Shown here: positions 35,595-45,284 of the stretch, in pieces
Numbering within the stretch: the first letter of the stretch is position 1
Layout: every line of letters starts with the position of its first letter
Source: Dastarcus helophoroides
Lineage: Eukaryota > Arthropoda > Insecta > Coleoptera > Bothrideridae
NCBI GenBank assembly: GCA_028583605.1
Contig: CM053326.1
Span: 14,858,587-14,922,586, forward strand
Direction: 5' to 3'
DNA: 64,000 nt
The notes under the pieces: model-generated
Told to the model about the DNA's origin: nothing
The model's input: the letters and a program-made list of their open reading frames with translations, nothing else
Databases searched by the model: none
Position numbers and translations under genes: made by a program

Positions 35595-36770
35595 AGCACC
35601 GCGAGTAGGATGCGGAAATAAGGATAGATGGCGTTGAACTGCCTTCTTAAACAAGAATAGGTTGTAATTTTTGGGGAATGTTCCGTTCGGTAACCAATTC
35701 CATAGCTTATAAGCTCTATAGAAGAAAGAACCTCTGCAGACAGAAGTCCTCACTGTGTCAAGCTAGACCGCACAGGAATTTGCTGTCTTCGACTGTCTTG
35801 TATGCCTCAAACATCTTGCATTTGGGGAATCAATCCTATTAGTTCCTGTGAGCATCTCTCATGAAAGCACTTGTAGAAAAGAGATAAATTATCAACCGTC
35901 TGCCTGTGCTCCAATGTTTCGAGAGAACCGATCAAATTCTCGTCATCAATTAGGCAAAACCCTCTTCTTTGAATTGAATGCAAAAGAGCTAAAGTCTACT
36001 TTGGGGCTGAACTTTAAACATAAAAACAATATTCTAGTGTTGGCCTAACTTGTGCTTTGTATAGAGTAAGTAGCTGATTAGATGTGAAGTACGTTTTAGC
36101 TCTAAAAAGAAAGCCTAACTTCTGAGAGGCGGACTTGGAAATGGAGTGCACATAATCGTCCTAAGAGAAGTTAGTGCTTGCATTCACTTCTACGATAGAG
36201 AGATTAAATATTATCGGGAGAATTTTACCGTCCATGAGTATGTTTGTTGGATTATCCCTTGATGTTTTCTTAGAGAAAACCCCGGCCTATGTTTTTGAGG
36301 CATTGAAGTCGACTAGATTTTTCTTATCCCATTCCAGAAGAATTTCGAGATTCGGATTAATCGTCTGTATCGGCTGTTTCCCCAGTCGATCTGAATCAGC
36401 AATGGATAATGGTTTGTCGGAGAAAAAAGATGACACCAGGCTACTATCATCTGCGTAAGTGTATATCGGATTGGAAGTTGAAGCTAAGAGATAATTTATA
36501 TGCAACAGAAACAGAGTAGGAGACAGGACAGACCCCCGAGGTACCCCTTCATTAATCGCAAATGTTTCGGATGAGATGTCGTCGACGACGACCTGATGAG
36601 ATCTGTCAGCTAGGAAACTAGATATCGAATGACGGAGTCCAGAAGGAAGACCATAGAATGTTAATTTGGCGAGAAGAGATCGGGGCCAATCTTGTCAAAG
36701 GCCTTTGAGATATCCAATGCCACAATCCTATCCTCACCATGTAATGATTTGTTTTTAGGATACATAATAA
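35595..36770 (-). pseudogene. Jockey-like LINE RT and C-terminal domain, decayed
   Basis: In coding direction: VALDISKAFDK (about 36720), a frameshift, LLAKLTFYGLPSGLRHSISS, VVVDDISSET, GVPRGSVLSPTLFLLHIN (near 36530), YTYADDSSLVSSFFSDKPLS (36460 on, catalytic YADD), LEWDKKNLVDFNASKT, then the thumb and C-terminal region (ASQKLGFLFRAKTYFTSNQL, YKAQVRPTLEYC, further blocks to about 35600). The 5' end stops abruptly near 36770. Several stops and frameshifts. The FNASKT and RPTLEYC forms fit the jockey group. Confidence 0.9.
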
Positions 36771-36789
36771 TAATTATAAACACAAATAT

Positions 36790-37090
36790 CCACAAACACA
36801 ATAAATAGATAGTTAATGGTAATAAGCCTCGAACCTGCCAATTTACTGCACATTCATTTAAAGACATGTTTATTAGGTGTATCTTTTACACTGTTTGGTA
36901 TCTTATTAAAGAATCGCATTCCGTCATTAAACGAGCGTTTTTACAATTTACTCTTTTTAACAAACTCTATTTGATAATTTTTCTTCGATCTTACATGGCG
37001 TAAATGAATAACTGAACTTTGATTATAAAGTTATCAACATATTCTGATAATGTGTCGTGCCTTATATTATAAATTAACACAAAATCTGCC
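36790..37090 (-). pseudogene. C-terminal fragment of a second LINE ORF2
   Basis: The minus strand reads FNDGMRFFNKIPNSVKDTPN followed by KHVFK, with upstream basic blocks (LRHVRSKKNYQIEFV). This is the usual end of jockey/CR1-type ORF2 proteins (W/F-N-x-LP..V+...S...FK). It lies immediately upstream of the preceding LINE's 5' truncation, as if one copy had inserted at the tail of another. Short and broken, hence moderate confidence. Confidence 0.6.
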
Positions 37091-37269
37091 TTGTATACAG
37101 TCTCAGTCATAATGACATTAATTGTAAGAGAAAATAGAGAAAAATGAGTATGATACGAATAGGTAATTTAAAAAAAATAGACTTAATTACGCGAAAAAAA
37201 TATTTTAAAGTCATAATGTAAACACTTTCTTGGGCTGTAACTGACTAAAAAGCTTCTAAGCCACGGCTA

Positions 37270-37519
37270 AATAGATAGAAAAGGAAGTGACGCAGTCGGG
37301 TCCCGGGCGAAACAAATAAACAAATCTTTACTAAGTTATGTCTAAATGATGACAATACGAAAGTTATTAAAAGATTTTGGCGTCATCAAGGATTGTAAAA
37401 AGTCATTGGGTGATTTAGCTGTTACAACAAACTTGCAGAAAGGTTACGCCAAAAAAAAAGGTGAAATCGCTAGGTGGGTGCAAGCGTTGATATCAACCCT
37501 GCAATCTCCCGCAACATAA
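37270..37519 (+). repeat. Dispersed leader/ORF repeat, copy 2 (best preserved)
   Basis: A leader with GAAGTGACGCAGTCGGG, CGGGCGAAACAAATAAACAA, TTATGTCTAAATG, then an open frame to TAA at 37519. It aligns with minus-strand copies at 9900-10360 and 26790-26950 over leader and start region. Confidence 0.7.
37346..37519 (+). CDS. Small unrecognised ORF (57 aa) within the dispersed repeat
   Basis: ATG at 37346 with an in-frame TAA directly upstream, stop TAA at 37517-37519. The predicted peptide is short and basic (MMTIRKLLKDFGVIKDCKKS, later YAKKKGEIARWVQALISTLQ), predicted mostly helical, without membrane segment or signal peptide. The same reading frame is detectable, broken, in the copy at 9900-10050, where LISTLQ is kept at the end. 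I do not recognise the family. It could be the first coding exon of a host gene copied with its leader, or the start of a transposon ORF. No RNA or protein evidence is available; a chance ORF of this length is possible in isolation. Confidence 0.35.
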   Translation: MMTIRKLLKDFGVIKDCKKSLGDLAVTTNLQKGYAKKKGEIARWVQALISTLQSPAT

Positions 37520-38266
37520 CTAATTGGCCAAATTAATATTATCACTATAGGACGATCATGCAAAACTCAATGATTTTGTAAATATGCTTTTTATAATATT
37601 ATTTGTAATAACTGTCGAAAGCAGATATTTAATAGTCAAAAATTCCATCTTATATAGCTGCTTCTTTATAAGAGATTGAACATTTACTTGTATACATATT
37701 TGTCGCATCGCCTGTTTTGCCTAAATTTGAAACGAAGTAATCTCCCTGAGATAAGTGGAGCGTAAAATTATGTAAACCAAATCTAGTGATATTTATTCTG
37801 CGATTCCGTCAAGATTATTTACAAGAAATTAGACACGGTTAGGCTCCATTTGCTTTAGGTTTTAACAAAATATTGCTTGATTAGCAACCTAAAATCGCCC
37901 AAGTGAAGGAAATGATTAAAGATTAAGGTTATTTCGAAGTACGTGTGCACTGAATTGTAGAGATAAAATATAAATGAGTAAGTATCAATGATGTCTAAAT
38001 AGATATATCACCTTAGGAAGATTAGTCCATGTTATATTGTCTATGATAATGAACTTATCGTCGGTTTTAAGTAAAAATAATTGCACTTATAAACCTGGCT
38101 GTATTTAGTCACAAGTTCTTGTTATACATCGAGGCCACTCAAATGTGAGTGATAAAATTGTATCCTATAACTGAGGCTTTGAACTCTGAATTAGTTGAAA
38201 CAAAACTTGTAGAGAATTTTGTGCTCTACAAATTTGGTAATAGCTATTTACATGTAAAGCACATGT
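37520..38266. other. AT-rich interval with no recognised gene
   Basis: No TIR pair or coding pattern seen. Confidence 0.4.
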
Positions 38267-39089
38267 TTAGAATCGTAAAACTAAGTTTGTGTTGATTTTC
38301 AGCCAGCTATCTCTCATTTCAAGGTTTGTTTTAATATTGTAGATCAGTCGAATAAAAACAGTTTGGTTCCATTTTACCAATTTATTAAGTTGTCTGGAAA
38401 CTAAGTTTATAAAATCAGTACCGGGTAGTATTAATAAACATATTAAATACGAATTCTCAATTTTCATTGCTAGCCTATCAGATTACGTCGCCAAAAAATA
38501 GTCTCTGAATTTAACTGCTCCCAAGGGATCTGAGACCTGCTGAGCTGCAACGAATACTGTCTCTAAAGATTTCGGAAGATTTTATCTCCAAGGTATTTTA
38601 AACAGCAGCAGATTTAAAGCAATACAATTTGCCAAACGATTACCATATACATATACTTTTGATGATACAAATTCAAGTATTTACGTTCAAAAATCGTATA
38701 CGTGTTTCTCTAAAGGCCTTTTCAATATCTGAAATTGTCTATTTATCGATAGCAATTCTAAAATCTTACCTTTGCTGCATGTAGAGAGATTGCATCTAAA
38801 TCGGCGAACGTTTTCTCCGCAATATATGTTGGGGTCGGAACCTTAAGCGTTTTCTCTCACTACTTCACTTGGTATTGTAGCATCGGAAAACTCCCAAATG
38901 CGCCCGGCACACTCGCTCTTTGCAAGGTTAACTTGGATGTCCAGAATATAGTATGAGTTATATCCTCTAGATAAAATGTCGATCGTCTTTAGTTCCGCAT
39001 TGGCGAAGGAGAAACCAAACCTTTTTGGATATTTAAACATTCATTGGACGAATTCAATAATGTCAAAATTCAGATCTAATAATAATTTT
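38267..39089 (-). pseudogene. Unrecognised decayed coding stretch, possibly exons of a host gene
   Basis: In minus-strand order, an open block (39089-38843) reads LNFDIIEFVQ, one TGA, then FKYPKRFGFSFANAELKTID and ILDIQVNLAKSECAGRIWEF to VVRE. After a one-base shift it continues TLKVPTPTYIAEKTFADLDA-ISLHAAK, ending at a consensus donor AAAG|GTAAGA (38796). Further on (38587-38267), after AAATCTTTAG that could be an acceptor, another frame reads ETVFVAAQQVSDPLGAVKFR, DYFLAT, one TAA (38483-38485), then 66 codons ending at 38267. Composition is far from what AT-rich noise gives. I do not recognise the protein family. It may be a broken gene, a pseudogene or part of an unfamiliar transposon. Confidence 0.4.
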
Positions 39090-39614
39090 CTTTATAATTT
39101 TTGACTTTTGTTCTCTCGAAATGTTAAAGGATTAGATTTAATTTAACACAGCAAGCCCAGTATTGGCAAGTATTTAAATTATTATTTAAAGAAAATTTTT
39201 AAAAATTATAAAATAAAACATTTTTTATCAGTTGGTGAAATTTAAAAATGTAAAGAAATATAAAGCCTCAGCACTGGATCTCAATGTGTTATTGTCATTT
39301 TAACTCGTTAGCAATGTACAACCCCGAAAAGTATAATAAGTAAAAGAAGAATAATTAGTCAAAATAATATTTATCTGTAATATTTAAACAGTTTTAGTAA
39401 CGAATATACTTTTGATGAAAACCGAGTACTATTGAAAAAATGTAATAATGTAATAATTTAGATATGAAAAGCTAGAAAAACAAGTTATACTACATGTGAC
39501 GGAAAATAATAAATCATTAATTAAAATGACTTAATGCACTAAGGAGCAAAGTAACAATTGGCTACTCCCCCGAAGTTGAAATTAAATTTTTAAACATTCT
39601 TGATTTACAAAATC
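39090..39614. other. AT-rich interval with no recognised gene
   Basis: A 20-base block ATTTAATTTAACACAGCAAG (about 39136) also occurs near 32655; nothing else was recognised. Confidence 0.4.
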
Positions 39615-40765
39615 TCTCAACAAATACTTGACCTCCCTTATGATTACAAAACTGAAAAATATTTCAGAATTCGCCGAGATCCGTCGATCTGTGTTCTTAA
39701 GGAAACCATTTTTAACAATCAGGTTTACTTGATATATTCATCCTCCTTATCCCCAACAACCCCCACTTTAAAATTTTAAAATTTCAAATAGAACTATTCT
39801 ACTTGTAATACATCAGTTCAACGCCATTTCCGTTGGAAGCGCTATGGTGCATAGTTTTTGAAAACTTGACAAACCTACATTCCTTTAACAGTGTGAGATG
39901 CCGAGGTACTCTCCAATTCTTCGGCCTCATAAAGTCAATTTCATAAAAAAACATCATTTGTCCATTAAATAAACTATGATGGCCTAGAAATACTCGTTCA
40001 TATGCAGGGTGACTTATTTCGGAATACTAAAAATCATTGACATTTGTTTAAATGAAAACAAGTATTTTTTCGCCACGGTAAAACATGTTTACTTGATGTC
40101 TATTTTAGGTGATTATTTAATTATAGCCCAATAAATTGGTGAAAATTTTCTATATTTTTTTGCATAAAAGTGGTTAATGTGCTCTAAAGGAACTGAAACA
40201 TGTGGCATATTTATTCCAAATTGTCCACAATTAGTGCCTTCACATAGGGTACCTTAGAGCAGACTAGACTTTATACAAATAATATAACTTTTTGCTAATT
40301 TAATAGGCTACAATTAAATAATGATTCCAAGTAGATATCAAATATATTATATTTTAAAAAAGCTTTTTAAAAAGGCTTATTCGTGGCGTTAAAAATTTGT
40401 TTCCTTTTAAAAAAAAATTTAATTTTGTGATACTGCAAAATGATTCACCCTCTGCCATTCAATGAACCTTTAGTTTTTTTTATGAAATGGAATTTATAAG
40501 GCCAAAAAATGGGTGAACACACTTATGTTCCTAGTGCAGAAATGTGTGTTTATCAACTTTTCGTTTTTAATTTTTCATTAGTTTCAAAAAACAATGCTTC
40601 ACTGTATTTGCAATGAAAAGGATTTTAAAATGTTACACAAGTAGGGTAGTTTTATTTGAAATTTTAAAGTGGAGGTTGATAGGGGTTGGGGGGATAAACG
40701 CCAAAAATTGGTTTTACCGTCAAAAATGTACCCTTAAGAATATAAATTGACAGATAATAAATATA
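39615..40765. mobile_element. Foldback element (family D), copy 1
   Basis: The left arm carries CTTGACCTCC, TTTCAGAATTCGCCG, CTTGATATATTCATCCTCC, CCCCACTTTAAAATTTTAAA and GCAGGGTGACTTATTTCGG; the right arm carries the inverse set (for example TTTTAAAGTGGAGGTTGATA near 40665). It aligns with 55040-56030 throughout both arms. The inner CAGGGTGA/TTCACCCTCTG pair may mark an element nested at the centre. No ORF of note. Confidence 0.75.
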
Positions 40766-41039
40766 TAGTCGTCATGAGGTGCTAGTCGCAAGAAAACCTA
40801 AATAGGGCATGTAGACTATGTGCACTATTACCACGAACATTACTAGTAAAATCCGTTACTTCGTGCAGTCTACTTATTGTTAGTATAATTCTCATTATGG
40901 CTTAAGTAAATAAAGACCTTAGACTCCACAGGTAAATTTTTTGTCCACTGGGCGATTTTTATCAACATTGCTGGCTGGTGGAGGTCCAGTTCCCAGACTG
41001 CTTAGATGCAATTAACCAACAATCTAAAGGCTTTAAAAT
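40766..41039. other. Short interval, probable LINE 3' flank
   Basis: No coding pattern; adjoins the 3' end of the minus-strand LINE. Confidence 0.35.
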
Positions 41040-41911
41040 AAACAATGCCTGTTATCTTTATTTTCTAATCTCCATATGGGGTCAGGAATATTTTCCTCTT
41101 ACCCCTTTGTTGCTCTGTTCTGTTTAAGAACTTTTACACCTCACTTGTTTATTGCTGCTCTTTTGCCTTTTTTAGAGATTCAGACCTTCCGTGTCCTTCT
41201 CTCTTGCGTTGCAGATCTTACTTATCTGCTTGTACCGGTAGTTACTTTTTTGCCTCTTTTGAGATTTAGACCTTCCATGTCTGCCTCTGATCTGCTGCAG
41301 ATTTTACTCTCTGCCTTTATCTCTCTTTCTGTGAAACATCCTCTTAATGCGCGTGTGGAGCGACTTGTTTTTCTTTCGCCTACTAGCCATTTGACCTTGC
41401 CCTCGGGAAGCCACACTAAAACCCAATCCTCTACTTTCCTGAGTAGTCGATTTGGGTGTATTTCAGCTCTATCAAACTCTCTTCTTGCGGCTTTTTTTAC
41501 TGCTTCTTCTATCGTTTCTATTTGTAAATCTTTATGAATTCTTTGGTTGGTTACAAACTAGGGAGCGTTGGCTATCATCCTTAGCGTTATGTTCTGTACT
41601 TTTTGGAGTATATTCATGTTTGATTTTGTTGTATATGCCCAGCACGCTGCACCATAAGTCATTATAGGTTGTATAGTTGTTTTGTAAATTAATCGTTTAT
41701 TTCTCAGGCTTAGACGGCTTTTTCTGCATAGAAGCGAATAAATTCTTGTCCTTGCCTTCATTGCTTTCTTCTTAGCGTGTTCCATATGTTTCCTAAACGT
41801 TAGTTTTTTATCTAGGATTATTCCTATATACTTTGCCTTTTCTGTCCAGGGGATGTCTTTATTGAAAATATTTAAATTTTCCTCTGGCTGTGTCCTCTTT
41901 CTTGTCATATA

Positions 41912-42386
41912 CAGGGTGTTTCATAATTGCATGCTGAACCGGCAGGGGAATATTCCTTGGGCAATTTAAAGAAAAAATTTTCATATTAACATAGGTCCGT
42001 AAACGCTTCATTTTCGATATACAGGACGGTAAAAATTGAAGAAAAAATCGGTTTTTCTTCAATATTTCTGAGACTGGTTTAAATATTTTTTTGATATTCA
42101 GTACACGATATCTGGGTATAAAAGCAAGTATTTTGACAAAAAAACATTTGTTCTGATTCCACCAGTGGCATTCCCACAAACAGGTCGATACACATTTTTG
42201 AAAAAAAAAAAATGTGACGCCAATGCTATTTTTCAAAATAAGAATTATTTTCCTAGTCTTTGTTGTGTTTTTATCAAAAATGAGCTCTTGACTTTTTGTC
42301 CTATGACGGACGGTTTCCGAATTAAAAAAATAAAAATCATTTACTTGCTATGCCGCTGTGGTAGATTAATTTATTAATGAAAATCT
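41912..42386. repeat. Left long TIR of the DD41D element
   Basis: About 475 bp, inverted copy of 43577-44048. Both carry the same by-product reading frame (WWNQNKCFFVKILAF and so on), in opposite strands, which should not be taken as a gene without evidence. Confidence 0.85.
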
Positions 42387-42486
42387 AGTAGGCCACTGAG
42401 ATTAAGTTTTGTGTTTACAACCAAGTGTCAAATTTTTCACTTCAATACTTTATCTGAATTTGAGTGATCGATAAGTATAAGAAAAT

Positions 42487-43556
42487 ATGTTTGAGAATGC
42501 TGAGTTTGCCGATATTCATTACATGTACGGTCTTGCGGATGGAAATGCATTTGAAGCCAGGCGACTGTATGCAGAGCGTTTTCCGCAAAGAATTGTGCCA
42601 GATGCAAGAACTTTTTCAAGCGTTCATAGAAGACTACGCGAGAAGGGATGTTTTAAACCCGATCATCACTTAAAAGGGGCACAAAGAACCGCAAGAACAG
42701 AAGAAACTGAAATAGCTGCTCTTAATTCAGTTGAGCAAAATCCCGAAATAAGCACAAGGAAAATTGCTAGTAATTTAAATACCTCCCATATTTTAGTCTG
42801 GAGGATACTTCACGATTTTTTGTTATACCCTTACCATATTCAACGGGTTCAGGCCTTACTGCCTCGGGATTTACCATTTCGTATAAATTTCTGCCAATGG
42901 TTTATTCAAAAAATTGTTGAAAATCCACTATTTGACAGAGAAGTATTATTTACTGATGAAGCCAGTTTTTCCCTAAATGCAATTAGAAACTTCCACAACA
43001 ATCACTTTTGGGCTGAAGAGAACCCGCATGCCATGGTCGAAGTCAATCACCAAGAACAATTCTCGGTAAATGTGTGGGCAGGAATTGTTGACGACTATTT
43101 AATTGGACGCTTTTTTCTACCAAGAAGATTAAATGGAGAAAATTATCGTCACTTTCTTGAAAATAATTTACCAGTGCTGTTAGAAGATGTCCCTGTTTTA
43201 ATCCGAAATCGAATGTGGTTTATGCACGATGGTGCCCCTGCGCATTTTAGTGTTTTGGCACGTGCATATTTGGACCAAAATTACAATAATCGCTGGATAG
43301 GCAGAGCAGGAACAGAATTATGGCCGCCTAGATCCCTTGACCTGAACAGTCTAGATCATTTTTTATGGGGCTATCTTAAACCTTAGTTTATAGCACCCCA
43401 ATCCAAACTGAAGAAGAGCTGAGAAATCGCTTAACAGATTCCTGCAACACTATAAGAAATACGCCAGGAATTTTTCAACGAGTACGCGAATCTATAAGAA
43501 GAAGAGTTGAGGCGTGCATACTTGCAGGTGGTGGACATTTTCAACATCTGATATGA
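42487..43556 (+). pseudogene. DD41D (rosa-like) transposase, one frameshift from intact
   Basis: Residues 1-60 form an N-terminal helix-turn-helix typical of the group (ADIHYMYGLADGNAFEARRL, PDARTFSSVHRRLREKG), followed by a second HTH around 85-110 (ISTRKIASNLNTS..VWRIL). The catalytic domain has D157 in VLFTDEASF and D248 in WFMHDGAPAHF. The third acidic residue is at D290 in LNSLDHFLWGYL, giving 41 residues between the last two; the alternative Asp285 in RSLDLN would give 36. Asn/His-rich and IGRAG..LWPPRS blocks match the family. The first frame stops at 43384-43386, but a frame shift by one base near 43380 restores a further roughly 56 codons (VYSTPIQTEEELRNRL..., stop 43554-43556). Family enzymes cut and paste DNA at TA. 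Confidence 0.88.
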
Positions 43557-43576
43557 TTTAATTAATTTCATTGCTA

Positions 43577-44048
43577 AGATTTCATTAACAAATTAATCTA
43601 CCATAGCGGCATAGCAAGTAAATGATTTTTATTTTTTAATTCGGAAATCGGCCGTCGTAGGACAAAAAGTCAGGAGCTCATTTTTGATAGAAACACAACA
43701 AAGACTAGGAAAATAATTCTTATTTTGAAAAATAGCATTGGCGTCACATTTTTTTTTTTCAAAAATGTGTATCGACCTGTTTGTGGGAACGCCACTGGTG
43801 GAATCAGAACAAATGTTTTTTTGTCAAGATACTTGCTTTTATATCCAAATATCGTATACTGAATATCAAAAAAATATCTAAACCAGTCTCAGAAATATTG
43901 AAGAAAAACCGATTTTTTCTTCAATTTTTACCGCCCTGCATATCGAAAATGAAGCGTTTCAGGACCTATGTTAATATGAAAATTTTGTCTTAAAATTGCC
44001 CAAGGAATATCCCCCTGCCGGTTCAGCATGCAATTATGAAACACCCTG
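43577..44048. repeat. Right long TIR of the DD41D element
   Basis: Inverted partner of the left TIR; the match includes GTAGATTAAT..GCGGCATAGCAAGTAAATGA at the inner edge and the TTATGAAACACCCTG tip. Confidence 0.85.
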
Positions 44049-44129
44049 TATGTGGCCGTACTTTTGTCCCCATTGACTTCAATACGCCATTTTTTTTGCC
44101 TGTTATTAGTGGAGGAAAAGGTCGGAATG

Positions 44130-44325
44130 TGGGTCCTGTATTTAATATAAATCGTTAATGGATTCTGGTTCAGTAAAATTGGCTATCAATTTATTTACTG
44201 TAGATCTTGCAATGGGCGGCCTATCAGAATGTTCTTGGTTAAATAGCTCTCATGCTTGAGCATGAGTCCTTACTCGATCGCAATATCCAAACATTATGAC
44301 AATGTCTATTCTTTTCTGTTAATTG
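44130..44325 (-). pseudogene. N-terminal HTH fragment of a transposase-like protein (DUF4817 type)
   Basis: The minus strand reads RIDIVIMFGYCDRVRTHAQA, a TGA, then ELFNQEHSDRPPIARSTVNK and LIANFTEPESIND. This is the first helix-turn-helix found at the start of many insect mariner-related transposases and DUF4817 proteins (ELFN..+PDRPP...STV.+). The rest of the protein is missing. Confidence 0.75.
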
Positions 44326-44502
44326 TTTATTGTTATCTTTAAAAAGAATAAATATTCCTTGTAATTTTTAATGTATTTTAAACTTTTTATGAATTTTAGG
44401 TACTATTACGTATGTAATCAAAGTTACTGTTTATTTTCACTCTGGTTTTAGATTTACTTAACACAATTAGGAAAATTGTGCTTATGTAAATCTAATAATG
44501 TA

Positions 44503-44795
44503 CAGGGTGTTCTATTTAAAAAGTAAAATTTTGTATCAGTTTTAGCGAAAGTGACAGCAGTAGTAATAACATTTTTATGTAAAAATTTGACATTTTATAA
44601 GTATAGGGTTATTGATCATATATTGATCCATAGCCTATCTCGCTTTTTTTTTAAAATTCCAAGAAGTTATAAGAGATTAAATTGCTTTAGATCTAAAAAT
44701 GTAAAAATATTTTTATTATATGCTATTAAAAAAAAATGCATAAACCAGTTTTGATATATTTAACAAACATCGGTTTTTTTAAATAGAACACTCTG
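44503..44795. mobile_element. MITE, TIR TA/CAGGGTGTTCTATTTAAA (family E)
   Basis: The left end is CAGGGTGTTCTATTTAAAAA and the right end is TTTTTTTAAATAGAACACTC then TG, both bounded by TA. The interior (GTTATTGATCATATATTGAT, ATAGCCTATCTCGCTTTT) matches the arms of the 47.5-48.3 kb element. The tips resemble a motif inside foldback family B. Confidence 0.75.
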
Positions 44796-45053
44796 TATAT
44801 TTTGTCATATCTAAGTAACCCTCGATTTTTTTATTCCAATGATGCATAATAAGTTATATATTTATTTCAATTATTTTGCCAGAAATGAGATATTTTTAAT
44901 AAAATAACCATTCCATTCAGCGGTATGTATAAATAATGAATTAAAACTTTCAATAATTTTACATACTAATAATGCAGTCTTTTTATTTTTCATTTATTCT
45001 TACGGTGCATTTCTCCGACATAAAATATATTTTCTCTTTAGCATAAGTAGCAA

Positions 45054-45284
45054 CTATCCTGAGAGAAGGTACCTCGTCCCAGCTGTGTAGATAAGTCTTG
45101 GATAGCGTCTCTCAGGATAATTGCCTAATCTAAAAGCACCCTTAAACTCCTTTGACAGTTCTACGAGACAGTTAAAAGTAGCTGAAGCAATTCTTCTTGT
45201 GAAAACTTTTTTCCTGATTATTTTAATGAAATGTTCCTCTCCCCATTTGGAAGAACATGGAAGGTTATGTAAATGCTCAAAATG
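45054..45284 (-). pseudogene. Unrecognised coding-like stretch (76 codons)
   Basis: A stop-free minus-strand frame without an obvious start: HFEHLHNLPCSSKWGEEHFI, then RKKVFTRRIASATFNCLVEL, KGAFRLGNYPERRYPRL and IYTAGTRYLLSG, ending TAG at 45054-45056. The codon just upstream is TGA where the frame otherwise continues (FW-stop-HFEH), so the block may extend. Richness in Gly, Arg, Glu, Trp and Pro is unlike the Lys/Asn/Ile/Phe-rich chance frames elsewhere in the window. I do not recognise the family; it could be an exon of a host gene or a remnant of an unfamiliar mobile element. Confidence 0.4.

Larger units (their letters stand above)
41912..44048 (+). mobile_element. IS630/Tc1/mariner element (DD41D, rosa-like) with long TIRs
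   Basis: Flanked by TA on both sides (41910-41911, 44049-44050), inside a LINE. It begins CAGGGTGTTTCATAATTGCA and ends with its complement. Inverted similarity continues for about 470 bp at each end (41912-42386 and 43577-44048) with only scattered differences, so the copy is fairly young. It holds one transposase gene broken by a single frameshift. The long TIRs and the 41-residue spacing point to the rosa-like group; that placement is inference. Confidence 0.88.
41040..44110 (-). pseudogene. LINE C-terminal fragment split by a DD41D transposon
   Basis: Upstream of the insertion (44110-44051) the frame reads KKWRIEVNGDKSTAT. Downstream (41908-41558) it continues TRKRTQPEENLNIFNKDIPW, KYIGIILDKKLTFRKHMEHA, YSLLCRKSRLSLRNKRLIYK and QPIMTYGAACWAY to LRMIANAP, then a frameshift into WFVTNQRIHKDLQIETIEEA, with a long, partly open tail to about 41040. 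These are the late RT/thumb blocks of jockey-type ORF2 proteins. The YADD part is not present, so the copy is 5' truncated. The transposon sits exactly between KSTAT and TRKRT with a TA duplication, which fixes the order of events. Confidence 0.85.

Noticed and set aside
41076..41537. 153-codon plus-strand ORF, Leu/Ser/Phe-rich
   Set aside because: Antisense of the minus-strand LINE tail, whose upstream part clearly encodes RT blocks.
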